From positions 208,649,494-208,713,493 of the forward strand of contig NC_059471.1 of the NCBI RefSeq assembly GCF_018139145.2: a stretch of DNA of 64,000 nt, given 5' to 3'. The number at the start of each line of letters is the position of its first letter. The stretch's first letter is position 1. Below, in pieces: positions 23,346-34,358 of this stretch. The DNA is from Gymnogyps californianus (taxonomy: Eukaryota; Chordata; Aves; Accipitriformes; Cathartidae). Made by a program: the position numbers and the translations under genes. A model generated the notes under the pieces. It saw nothing but the letters and a program-made list of their open reading frames with translations, did no database searches and had not been told where the DNA came from.

Positions 23346-26300
23346 CTCAACTAAGACTGGGCACCATTCCGACAGCTTCTGTCATCCTGTTCATAATGGA
23401 TAATAGAAAAATTCTCTATTCTCATCAGGAAATAGGCAACTACTTAAAGTACTATGTTCTTTGCCATTCGGACAGGTTTTTCTGTTACTATTTCATTTTT
23501 AATTCCTTTTTATTAATTTTTTCTAGAGGATCATTCGGTGACTGAGAGACAATGTGCTCAAAATGCTCATCGAAAGGCTCCGCTCTGTTTTTGGCTGCAT
23601 TCTTGGCTGGAACAGCTGTTCCGAGCACAGGATACCTTCCTACCTCTAAACATACAAGCGCTTCTTGCTTAATAACACGTCAGTTATCATGGTTATTGCT
23701 GTAGTCAACAGGGAAATTCACCTCCAATGGACAAACACCGACATTCTAAGCAGATGGATTGACTTCCTGCAAAAACGACATCTCTCCATTAAACACAGAG
23801 AGAGAGCCCTAATGAATAATTTGGGCAAGATGCTTAACTTTTTCATGGCTAGCAGCAGAAGAGATGAATCTGAGCTTCAGACAGTAAGAGAGACCAGTTT
23901 CACGTGGTATGAAGCTAGTTACTGAATGGCTGCTGTCCCCAAGCGTAAAGGTTCCTCTTTTAACATGTTATATGATAGGCTTATGTTGCAGGCTTTTACT
24001 ATTTCATTTAAAATACTTAGTTCTGGCCTGTTTAATAAATTGTCAAGCTTCATAACAATAACTTACAATTTTAAGAAGTAATTCTACCACCTGGAGAAAT
24101 GACCATGCACAGTTCTTTGAGTATCTGTGAAGCCAAATGAGGGAAACATAGCAGTTCCTTGTCTGGTCTGAAAAGCACATATTTTAGTTCTAATAGAACA
24201 GTACAGGTAGGACAACTAGATTAAAGTTTAATTCAAGGAACCTGTGGCTAGAGGAGTGAACATCCTTGTCTCTTACCATTATCTATCTAGTTTTCAATAT
24301 CCTATATTAACCTGTTATTCATAGCTGTTACATTGGATGGCATTTTCTCACCGCTGTTATGGAACAAGAAAGGGTCTGTTTCTTTCCAGAATAGCCATTG
24401 TATGCAATTTTAAACACCAGTTTTGCTTGAGCTGAACAACCAAAAGGAAGGACACCTGCAGGTAGAAGTGATTGCCAGAATGTCATGCAGAGAAATGACA
24501 TTCAAAAGGCAACTCGTCAAGCGTTCTAGATGGCAGACAAGCCCGATACTTTAGGGCATCGACAACATTGCCCATCTCATATGAAGGCATCATTGCCAGA
24601 ACATTACCTAATTTTAAAACAAAAAAAATTCACCTCAGATGAGTGACAAACTGGAAAGTCTCTGAATCCAATCCACGGTTTTCTGATTATGAAGGCCCAA
24701 ATCCATACAAAAATACGCAATTCTCTAGGGAGATGATTAAAGCATGTGTGAATATTCTCACAATTCAATAATTACTTAAGTTGTCTCACCTAGTTTTTCA
24801 GGATTTAAAAAAAAATAAATAAAAATTCACCTAGTTTATGATAGTAGAAGAAAAGCTCTGCCTAGTTCCCAAATGATGCAGGCTTGTATGTCTGTAAAAC
24901 AGTAAATTCTTAGACTAGTAATTTGCTGTTGCACCAAGAATCTGCTAACAGTTACAATACCACACTGATACTAAGATTAAGAGCAGAAATAACATACTGG
25001 GCAAGGTACCAGTGTGTTACGTGTCATACTAGTACTGAAAATACATAGAGAGGCTTAACTAATGAGATCACACAATGCAAGCGCAAAATGTAAAATACAT
25101 CCATTCAGTTGGAGAAAATGAAGATGTAGTACAAGTTTGGGGGTTTTTTTAGAGGATACTGTTTATGTTACAACAAAAGCTATTTCCCTTTCAAGAGGGA
25201 AAAATTTCAAATTGTCTTATCCCTGATAATGTGCACATTTAAAATGAAATCATCAAACCTTGCATGTCTGGGAAATGTCACTGTTTTCACATTATAAATG
25301 TAACATTTACAGCTATGTACTTGTTAATGTTCTATTTTTTGTCTGGTATCACTGTGTGTTTTGGGAGAGCTAAGGAGGACTAGGATAAAGGAACAACTGC
25401 TTCATTCCTGCCTGGCAGTTCCTATGCTCTTATGAAACTATCATCTGTGATTATCAGCCTGTTTTTAAATATAATCTACTGAGGGTAGAATGTGATTTGC
25501 AATATTAAATGGTATCAGTGCAATCACGTTGCTCAATTCCCATGTGCCCCTTTGAAAATCTGCTCACTTTTGCACTTAAACTCCTCTTCCCCTACAGAAC
25601 AGAGCATTGATTCCTCTTCTTTAGCAAGATGAATTCCTTCCCATGTGATTTCACATGTCAGTCTATTCTAATCACTTCCAGCTGCCTCTGTTCATCCAAG
25701 CACAGCGCAGGCATTTGAAAGGGCTGTGAGATGCTTTCCTTAGGAACTCCACTGGATAGGAAACAGATTACTTTGACGACTCTGAGACGTGGATAAGGAG
25801 AAGATATTTCTGGTATACTAACCTGCTGTTGACAGAAATAATACTAAAAACATAAATGCCTGTTATACTGTCTGACCTTCTATATGCTGGGTGCTTTCCA
25901 GACTCTTTTTTCTTTGACTGGTTTACTGCTGCACTAAGTAGCTTGTCAAAGGAAAGCCAGTATCGTTTCCTACTGCCGTAACAATGTTGAACAAGGTCAG
26001 GATTCAAATAAAACCATGAAAAAAAAAATCCCTTGGACTACAGGGGAGCACACAAAACCTGATTTTGTGTCTCTGTGTGTGTATGTGTGTGCATGCGTTT
26101 TTCCTCATACAGGGTAATTAATTTGATTTTTTTTCTGAAGCATTTTGCCAGACATACACATATAGAGCACACACAAATGCATACATACATTATTTGAATA
26201 TATACACGTTGTATATATACACATATTTAATAGGTTTGAACACTTCTCTGACCTCTGTGGTGGCAATAGCTTTCAATTTATAATCATTTGTGAATGTTAC

Positions 26301-27282
26301 TTGATATTTACCTTCTCCCATAGTTCACCTTTGAGACTGTTAAAATACTACCAGTTCTAATAATAAAACCAAGCAGATATATTCAACATAACAGAACACA
26401 TTATTTTCATTACCTTTAAAAATACTGATTTTTTTTGCTATTTTTACAAAATAACATATAAGCAATCAGTTTTGCCACAAAAACCCTCATTAAAACTCTA
26501 GTTGCAAATGCTGGTTTTCTAACAGTGTATATTATGTACACTAAATAGTGTATATCATGTACTTGTATCTTTCACTAGAACACCTTCTCTTAAGACTAAA
26601 CACAATCAGTAGTGCAAATATTCAAGTTTATTTTAATACCACTTGCAAGTTTTTTTTTTCCGCACACTTTATTGCAAAAATAATTGGAGAGAAAGTAAAT
26701 TAATATCTAAAATTAGTAGCTATATCTATATCCTCCCTCTTTCATATAGACCTAATATATATTATGTAATTGAATACAGACATACAGCCTTACATATTTT
26801 TTTCCCTCAATTTGAAGAATTAAAAAAGATTCAGCAGAGTAACAAGTTGATTTTTATATAGTAGTCTGCTTCTTTTCTTTCACTAAAGTATAGTGAAATG
26901 AGAATTTTTATACATATATAACTTTTCCAGGAAGTTAGAAAAATGTACTTTAAAAAGTAGCCACATTGGTTTCAAAAGTGTTCAATATTAATTAAAAAAC
27001 CAATCCATTTTCTAGATTTTCACATTTTACTTGTACTCTTAATCCCTGTTTCTGAGAATTAACAATAAAGCAGCTGTTTTCAGGATTACTTCCTACCAGT
27101 TTTATTAAGAATGTTGCTGATTTTGCTCTCTTGTATGACTTAACATCTGAGTTTTTCTTTTCCTTCAGTCTCCCAAAGGGACAAATGACGATACATTATG
27201 GAAAAATGGTTTGCTGCCTCCATGCAGATTGTATGTTTATTTATTCTTTACTTCTTTTTCACTAGTACATGAAACACACTAT
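23346..27282. other. Unannotated non-coding DNA with TG/CA-rich patches
   Basis: No gene is recognised. The frame at 23665-23925 (+) encodes a polar 86-residue peptide without known domains. TG-rich sequence occurs at 26062-26097 and mixed CA/TA-rich sequence at 26152-26226, both imperfect microsatellites. The rest is AT-rich and plain. Confidence 0.55.
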
Positions 27283-27420
27283 GAATGTATACATACTATG
27301 TATACATTACTACATATTATGTAATGTATACATTCCATGCAATGTATACATTGCATGTGCATGTATGTACATATGTGTGTGTATATATATGCATGTATAC
27401 ACATGCACACATAGTAGGAG
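27283..27420. repeat. Palindrome-rich TA/TG/CA tract
   Basis: Repeated ATGTATACAT-like words form nested inverted repeats. One hairpin has perfect 12-bp arms, TGTATACATTAC (27299-27310) and GTAATGTATACA (27321-27332), with a 10-base loop. A perfect 22-bp palindrome occupies 27336-27357 (half-site CATGCAATGTA). The tract then passes into TATG/TG microsatellite-like sequence. An LTR is inserted 10 bp downstream. Confidence 0.9.
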
Positions 27421-27702
27421 TACTAAGACCTGTCCTGGTTTCGGCTAGGACAGAGTTAATTTTCTTCCTAGTAGCTGGTATAGTGCTGTGTTTTGGGTTT
27501 AGTAGGAAAAGAATGTTGATAACACACTGATGTTTTTAGTTGTTGCTAAGTAGTGTTTATACTAAGTCAAGGATTTCTCAGCTTCTCCTGCCCAGCCAGC
27601 AAGAAGGCTGGAGGGGCACAAGAAGCTGGGAGGGGACACCATCAAGACAGCTGACCCAAACTGGCCAAAGAGCTATTCCATACCATATGACATCACGCCC
27701 AG

Positions 27703-27709
27703 TATATAA
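27703..27709 (+). promoter_or_regulatory. LTR TATA box
   Basis: TATATAA in the context CCAGTATATAAACTGG, 272 bases after the LTR start, matching the position in the other copies. Confidence 0.65.
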
Positions 27710-27942
27710 ACTGGGGGGAGTTAACTGGGAGGGGGGATCGTGGCTCGGGAGCTAACTGGGCATCGGTCAGCGGGTGGTGAGCAATTGCATTGTGCATCAC
27801 TGGTGGTTTTTTTCTTTTGTTGTTGTTTGTTTGGTTTTTTTCCCTTCCTCCCCCTCCTTTTTGTTATATTCCTTTTCATTACTATTATTATTATTATTGT
27901 ATTTCATTATTACTATTGTTAGTATTATATTTTACTTTAGTT

Positions 27943-27948
27943 ATTAAA
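27943..27948 (+). promoter_or_regulatory. LTR polyadenylation signal ATTAAA
   Basis: ATTAAA in TTATTAAACTGTTC, followed by a T/C-rich stretch as is usual downstream of a retroviral polyadenylation signal. The same hexamer is kept in all four nearly complete LTRs of the window. Confidence 0.6.
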
Positions 27949-28076
27949 CTGTTCTTATCTCAACCCACGAGTTTGGTTTTTTTTTTCCCCTCTTTCCTCC
28001 TCCTCACCCCACTGGGAGGGGGAAGGGGGAAGCGGCTGCGTGGTGCTTAGTTGCTGGCTGGGGTTAAACCACGACA

Positions 28077-28984
28077 GACATTGCATTTAATTTCTTTGTC
28101 TGCATGGGTTTTCCTCAGACAAGGACAGAACCTCATTACAATGTTTTCCTAACTGTTTTTTAAATGCACAAGCATTTTGGGCACAGGCAGATGAGAAATG
28201 AGAACACAGCAGGGAAACTTCATCTTGGATGATCACAGGTTTTAAAAACCAAGGGAAAAAGAGATCCTCATTTGATGTAACAGGTTCAGCTCCAAGAAAA
28301 TTACGGAGTAACGCCAGCTGAGGACCTAAGACATTCACACTCATAGAAAGGAAACTGCTTTAGCTCTGATATTCTTTGCCTAAAATCATCAATTAAATAT
28401 AGATTAAATTTAGCTACTACCGAGAATTAGGTCAAAAGCACTAATTCAGCTTAAGACAGTTTTTCTACATATAGCTGCTTACATAGTAGCTTGTACCCTC
28501 ATTTTAAATCTCTCGTGCCCCAACTTCTTATTTCCAAAAAGCAAAATAACTGTAAAACTTACCTGCACAGCTATCATGTCAGAGTTATATAAACTTAGGC
28601 ATTCAGCTTAGAAACTCCCAGCCTGGAAAGCAGTGACTTTTTATCAAGCTATCTAAATATGTCAAAGTCTATAACATATGTTCCAAACATTACTCTTGAA
28701 GGATGTGCCATAATCCCCCATTTTAGGGAGCAATACTCAGGCACCAAGAGTCTTGGTTATAACACTACTGGCATATAAATCTGCACAGCTAATTTATATT
28801 TAAGCCAAGTAAGGAACCAGAAAGTAGCCAATCCTCCATCTAAACCCATGAAGGGCTTGAACCAGTATGTCTCTCAGAGCCCTTGGAAAACTTAATGCAA
28901 ATTACAGTGGCATCTTGTGCTTTCTTACATAAGACCACAAGAGGACCAAAAAAAATTCTGTAGTCTCCAATCTTATGTCATGAC
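28077..28984. other. Unannotated non-coding DNA
   Basis: Nothing recognised. The minus-strand frame at 28087-28344 has no known domain. Confidence 0.5.
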
Positions 28985-29110
28985 TTTCTGGTTAAAACAC
29001 TTATACACTTGACATGGGTGACCCAGATTCAATTCTGGTCTCTGCACAAGCAGATTCAAACCCACACTTATAGAAATTCTCTAACCACAAAGTTGAGTGA
29101 CTGTATGGGG
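28985..29110 (+). mobile_element. Ancient tRNA-derived SINE-like relic
   Basis: The order resembles a tRNA-derived SINE head. TGGTTAAAACA (28989-28999) resembles an A box, and AGATTCAATTC (29025-29035) resembles a B box, with tRNA-like spacing. Between them GACATGGGTGACCCAG resembles the arm preceding the B box. Further on, ATTCAAACCC and TCTCTAACCACA recall the tail of old sauropsid tRNA-type SINEs as I remember them. It is too degenerate to be a working tRNA gene. The family is not firmly identified. Confidence 0.4.
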
Positions 29111-32100
29111 TTACATCACCTAGAGTTTCTCCATTGTAGAGAAAAATAATTTCAGGAGTCAGAGAGTGCAATCACGACATTGCTCCATTTGCGTACAGGA
29201 CGCTCAACTGAGAAGGGGTGCATGGCTTGTCTCATTTTCCTACTGTACATGCCAAATTCATATTTAAATCTTAGATGACCTGCCCAAGACCACACCTCCA
29301 GGCTATGGAGAGTGTTTCCTTTCCTTAAATGCTGCTGCGGCAAGGTGTGATACAGTAAGTGGCGTAACAACCCTTCTTTGTCCTCTCATATTGATTGTAA
29401 CATCAGAGTAATACCAGTGACATAAGGGAAGTACTTATAACTTACATGTGTAAACACATGTAACAACACAGGTAATACATATCCAACATATAATAACCTG
29501 CTCATCCTTAATATCAGCTGTTGCACATATTATACTATCACACACATCCTAACCTATATAATATTTACAATGATAATGTGAAGAATATATTGTAAATTAA
29601 TTCAACACTGACAACAGATAGTTAGGGGATCCAAAGGACCAATAGTTTCCAACTGCTCTGCTAAACCTGCAGCAATATTCTTGGAAGAAATACTCATTTT
29701 CAAATCACAAAATTAGCAAGCCAGTCACACTATATCTCTACTAGGCACCTGAGCTAGACATAGAAGTCCACCTAAGTGCTTAAATCCTACCTATCCCAAA
29801 TTACAGTGCCCAAATCCAAATTCATATTCCTGAAAACTCAGCAACCACTGAACTCCAGAATAATCTGATTGTTCACATAGTCTCTGGAGAGAGAGGCTTT
29901 TAAATCCCCCAAGATGGAGAAAGGTGTAAGCTGGACTCTTTGGTGTTCTCCAAACCTGAGCATATGTTGTAAAGGGGAGGCCAGCATGATTACTATACCA
30001 GGAAAAGAGAAGACTGGGCTGGGGGGGAAAACAACAAAACACCAGCCAAAAAAACTGGTGATGATTTCCTGCCAATTGCAGATTTCCTTACTCTGTGCCT
30101 TTAGGCAACACACAAAAAAATAAACAGCCTACTGTAAGGGATGAAACACTGAAGTACCCATTTTCCTGAAGTATCTCTTCATTTGGCAAGACACTTGTGC
30201 TGATCGTCACTTAGCTAGGATGCAAACTCTGCTCTGTCTTTTTGTTTGTTTAAGAAAACAGCCAGTCCATTTTCTAACTCAGCTATTTGTTCTCCTTCAT
30301 CAGGAGTTCTTCGTTTGCTGTAACACTTGGTAATTTATTATTAAGCACATACAATAATGGGTTGGAACTGTGGTACAAATGCAAAAGCAGAAGTGATTTC
30401 TAAGTGGGTGTAATTATGCTTAAGCAACTCTAAGTTGGTTTCATCTTCATTGCATCCATACATAATGGAAAAGAGCTACAATTTGTGCAAGTTAACGTAA
30501 AACTTCAGAATGAGTTGGCACACCCTAAAGTTATTTGCTTTCTCACTTCACTTCTCCAGCTGACATGCAGGTTTTGCCATTTCAAGCTCTTTTCTGATTA
30601 TGGACAGTTAGGATCAGTAATTCCGTTACAGGTTGGTGTTGGTAAAGCAGCTACATGAAAATAGTAACAATTCAACTCATCACTGAATCTGTGACAAACC
30701 TGCTGATAGCTGACTTCATGAAGTATCCAGACTGCATTTGCAGTTATAAACTAATTCTGCATGAACATAAAATGAAAACTATCACTACAACAGGGGAGCT
30801 CCTGGGGAGCAAAAGACCAACAACTCCCAACACCCACACAGTCCATGAAATGAAATAAATTTCCTATCTAGGAGGTTGGCAGATACTATTGAGGTAGGAG
30901 GGAAACAATCATTAGTTGTCCACTGGATGCCAATTTCATGAATAATGACAGTTCTTTTATCTCTAGATAGTAGGACATCATCACAAAGTAATAATGAAAA
31001 AACCCATACATATAAAATACTAATTTGTGTAATATATATGTCTTTGATTCTATCCTGCAATTAATTTAAGCTACCATGAAGTGACTGAAAAATGTTACCA
31101 TCCCGATTCACTAGGATGTCAGGTTTCTATTCCATAGGCACAACTGGCTGCATATAGGGTCAGGAGGTGGCACAATCTTGCTGTGATTTGTTCAGCAACA
31201 GCTGAACTCAAGCATGGATTTACTGAAAGGGTAGCAGAGCAGAGTGTAGCTATCCATCAGCAGTGACAGGTGTGGTATTATGGTATGGTCACTATGTTAT
31301 GCCTTCGTCTGGAACGGCATTAAGTCCTGAATATCCTCCTTTGAAAGAAGACTATTTTTCAGATAACAAGCTATCCTAAAAATTAATCGTGGCTTCCGAG
31401 TTCTGAAAGCCAAGCGAATCACTAAATCAAAAGCTTTCTTTTATCCAATGCCTCTTCTCATTCATCAAAAGAAAGGAGAGAAGGTGACTGCTTGATAATC
31501 TTTCACTTACAATAAATCTAAATCAAGGAAAAAAACCCAACTTTAAATTGAACTCTGAAGAACCATTTTTTTGTTAAAACACAGCTTCTTCTTCTGCATG
31601 TCACGTTAGATATACTGTTACATTCACTCTAAGAGATTTTACCACTCTCTATGTAACTACCTACCAGTTCACTAGATATTTTATCAACCATACTGACAAC
31701 CAAAAAAATTTTTTTTCAACAATGTACTAACAAAACCTTCAAACTCACAGTCTGTTTTATAATTTTATGTGTATTTATGTGCTACTATAGAGGCTACAAT
31801 GTGCTATTATAAACGCTATGGAGAATTAAAATACAAAACATCCAAAGTCACACTGAACTTACTGTGTTAATAGTCTTCCAAAAATGGCAACACTCTCTGG
31901 GTGAGAACTTAACTTACTCAACATATTTTCATGTCCCAAATTCTCAAGTGACATGAAATAGTCACTTCTTTTTCCCTTTATATGAGTAACTCCAATCAGT
32001 AAATCAGTGTTTCAGTAGTCAGGATGAATATAGGTTAGGAATACACAGCTTATACTTGCATTGAAATTCTTTTTAAGACAAATCCATCTGGTGAAAAGTA

Positions 32101-34307
32101 GCTTTTGAAACACAAGCAAAAAGAATGGTTTGTTCTTGAAAAAACATTTAATTGAGGAGGAAAAAAAAATATACTCAAGTATTTTTTAGCATTTTCACCA
32201 CAATGCCACTTATAAACCTTCCTCCCTAAAGAACAGGTCAGACTATTCAGAGAATCTAAAGCTGCCATGGAAGAACCTCGAAGCAAGACAGGAGAAGACC
32301 TGCCATAAAGTGTTGATACAACACTTTTGATGGGAGAAGTACTCACCTTGATACACAGATTGAGAGAAGTCTTCATTAAAGCACTCTCAGTAACAATCAT
32401 TGGGCATTCTTTACAATAATCTTTTGCATAACTGGATTATGGTAAAACCTGAAATCATTCTACACCACTAAGCAATCTGACCCTTTACCATTATATCTGA
32501 ACTTTAAGATGGCTATTTTACTATGGAATGCCTGCTTCTGTGTTTATTTGCTGTTAAAAGGGGGGGTTGAATATGCTGATTCGTACTAAAGAAGTACTTA
32601 TCAGCCATTTATATCAGATTTGTATTGAAGTTTCATTACATTATGTGACAAAAGATGAAACTTCTCTAATCTAGTTGTTATCTTGTTTAACATGATAGTT
32701 ACATTTTGACTAAAATTATTCAGCAATTAATTTTATTCTTAATTCACAAAATCTCATAGATAGCTTTTTTCCATCTTACTCTTTCCTCTGCTCCTATATA
32801 CACACCTATTGCTTATGTTCCTCAATAAGCACAAACACCTATTGAAGTACGCTTCCACTAACATAATGTATCAATACTAACTCATACTCATTCTATTACA
32901 AGTATTAGAAGTAATTTCACTTGATAAACATAATTTTTTTCTAGATTTTGTCATATTCTATATACAAAGAGATTACCGGTAGAAGAGATAACAATTCTGC
33001 TGCCAGGGGAAAAGGTTTGCCTTCCTCAACTCTGGATCTACACACTGAAGAAAAACTAATATTAAATAAATAAAAGCTAAAAATAGGTTTTACCACATTA
33101 GAACATTAATCTATATTCAGTATCCTGTATATTGTTATGACTAACACGTATTTCTTTCTAAAGTAATTTCAACTTCAAAAATTTCCATTTCAGAAATTTT
33201 TTTTCTCGCCTTTAAAACAAATTGACCTCTGAATTACAGAGGTCAAAATGAATAACTATGCTTGCTGGCCATTAAAAATAAAATTAACTAACCTTTCAGA
33301 AGTCTATCTAAAGATACCTACTGGATGCCATGCAATGTAGTTGTTCTGCTAGTTGGTAAGTATTCCTGTAGTTCTCTCTGGGTGGAGTGACACTCTCCCT
33401 AAATTGTGTTCATACGTAATTGTTATGAAAATATTGATTTGATCTTCCTTTTTAAATTTGCTGAGGAATCTTTTCTTAGATTAGGGTCCTAATCTGTTCT
33501 CAATGTTATCATACTCATTGTCAGATACAGAATGAAATAACCCCATTAGTACTCATACATTGAATAGAAGGAAAAGATACTGATCAGTTTTTGTCTAGAT
33601 GTTTTCCCCTTCCTAGAAACCCATTCTTAAAGAGCCCAACTCACAGCCACGGCAAAGTTACTGTCCTCATAGACAGAACCAGCAGCACACCTCATTCAGT
33701 TTTGTAGAGCCAAAACCAGTATCCCTGGAGTTGGGAATGGTAAGGAAAGAAAGCCAGCTACTATATAACTGCAACTCCAACAGCTTTTGACATCATCCTG
33801 AAGTTCAGCTAATTCTTTACTTGACACAAGCAAAATATGTAGCAATCTCTACTACAGCCATCCTTTCCAGACCTTCTTAAGTCTTTTTAAACAAGCTGTT
33901 TATTTCATTGAATTTCACCTATACATAACAATTTTATGCTAATGATATCAATCTGGGCTTTTGATACTTGCCTGATGTGATTTCAAGTTTCTTTTTATTC
34001 TTCAGTCAAGGCTGATTTAGTTATCAAACTACTCGATTACTTAAAACCAATCTATTAAAAAGTGAAATCCAGAAAGTCATTCTGCAATCAGCGTAGCTCT
34101 TATCACACTCAGGGAAATTATTCATACAGCTAGTTTTCAGGACTGAAACTGTTACCTTCACTGTAAGAGGTAGGTGTCTACAGAAATATCCAGAGTCAGT
34201 TTTGCTTTCTTTGTTTCCAAATTGTATTCCTTCAAGTTACAGAACACAAAATATTTGTAACACCATTCCCAATTTCTACATAACTCTTCCACTTAATCTC
34301 CTACGTT
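29111..34307. other. Unannotated AT-rich DNA
   Basis: No gene or clear transposon. A near-palindrome at 29442-29463 has 10-bp arms TTACATGTGT and ACACATGTAA around AA. Frames at 29791-30123 (both strands), 30785-31060 (-) and 32050-32400 (-) show no recognised domain. A G run occurs at 32561-32567. Confidence 0.55.
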
Positions 34308-34358
34308 GGGGTGGGGTTTTGGTTTTGGTTCTGGGTTTTGGGGTTTGGTTTTTTTTGG
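34308..34358 (+). repeat. G/T-rich tract with G-quadruplex potential
   Basis: Clusters of two to four G are separated by T runs: GGGGTGGGGTTTTGG, TTTTGG, TTCTGGG, TTTTGGGG, TTTGG. At least three clusters have three or more G, and others have two. No gene or repeat body is attached. A degenerate GT microsatellite is the simplest reading. Confidence 0.8.

Larger units (their letters stand above)
27431..28076 (+). mobile_element. Solo LTR of an avian endogenous retrovirus, subfamily B, plus strand
   Basis: The element begins TGTCCTGGTTTCGGCTAGGA and ends GGTTAAACCACGACA. The TATA box TATATAA is at 27703-27709 and the ATTAAA signal at 27943-27948. A pyrimidine-rich, TTATTATT-containing tract lies between them, as in the copies at 22756 and 46374. 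No internal retroviral sequence flanks it. The flanking pentamers AGACC and GACAT do not match exactly, so no clean target duplication is seen; they share GAC with an offset of one base. It is the only plus-strand full-length LTR of the family in the window. Confidence 0.92.

Noticed and set aside
23665..23925. 86-codon polar frame following a possible TTTTTTCTAG splice-acceptor-like site
   Set aside because: The pyrimidine stretch before it is common in AT-rich DNA, and the peptide has no recognised similarity.
29265..29320. Similarity to the MIR SINE (CCTGCCCAAGACCACACCTCC)
   Set aside because: Resembles the mammalian MIR word CTTGCCCAAGGTCACACAG, but the neighbouring CTCATTTTCCT segment is in an order and orientation that does not fit MIR; probably chance.
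32050..32400. 116-codon minus-strand frame
   Set aside because: No domain, crosses a poly-A/T run; likely chance.
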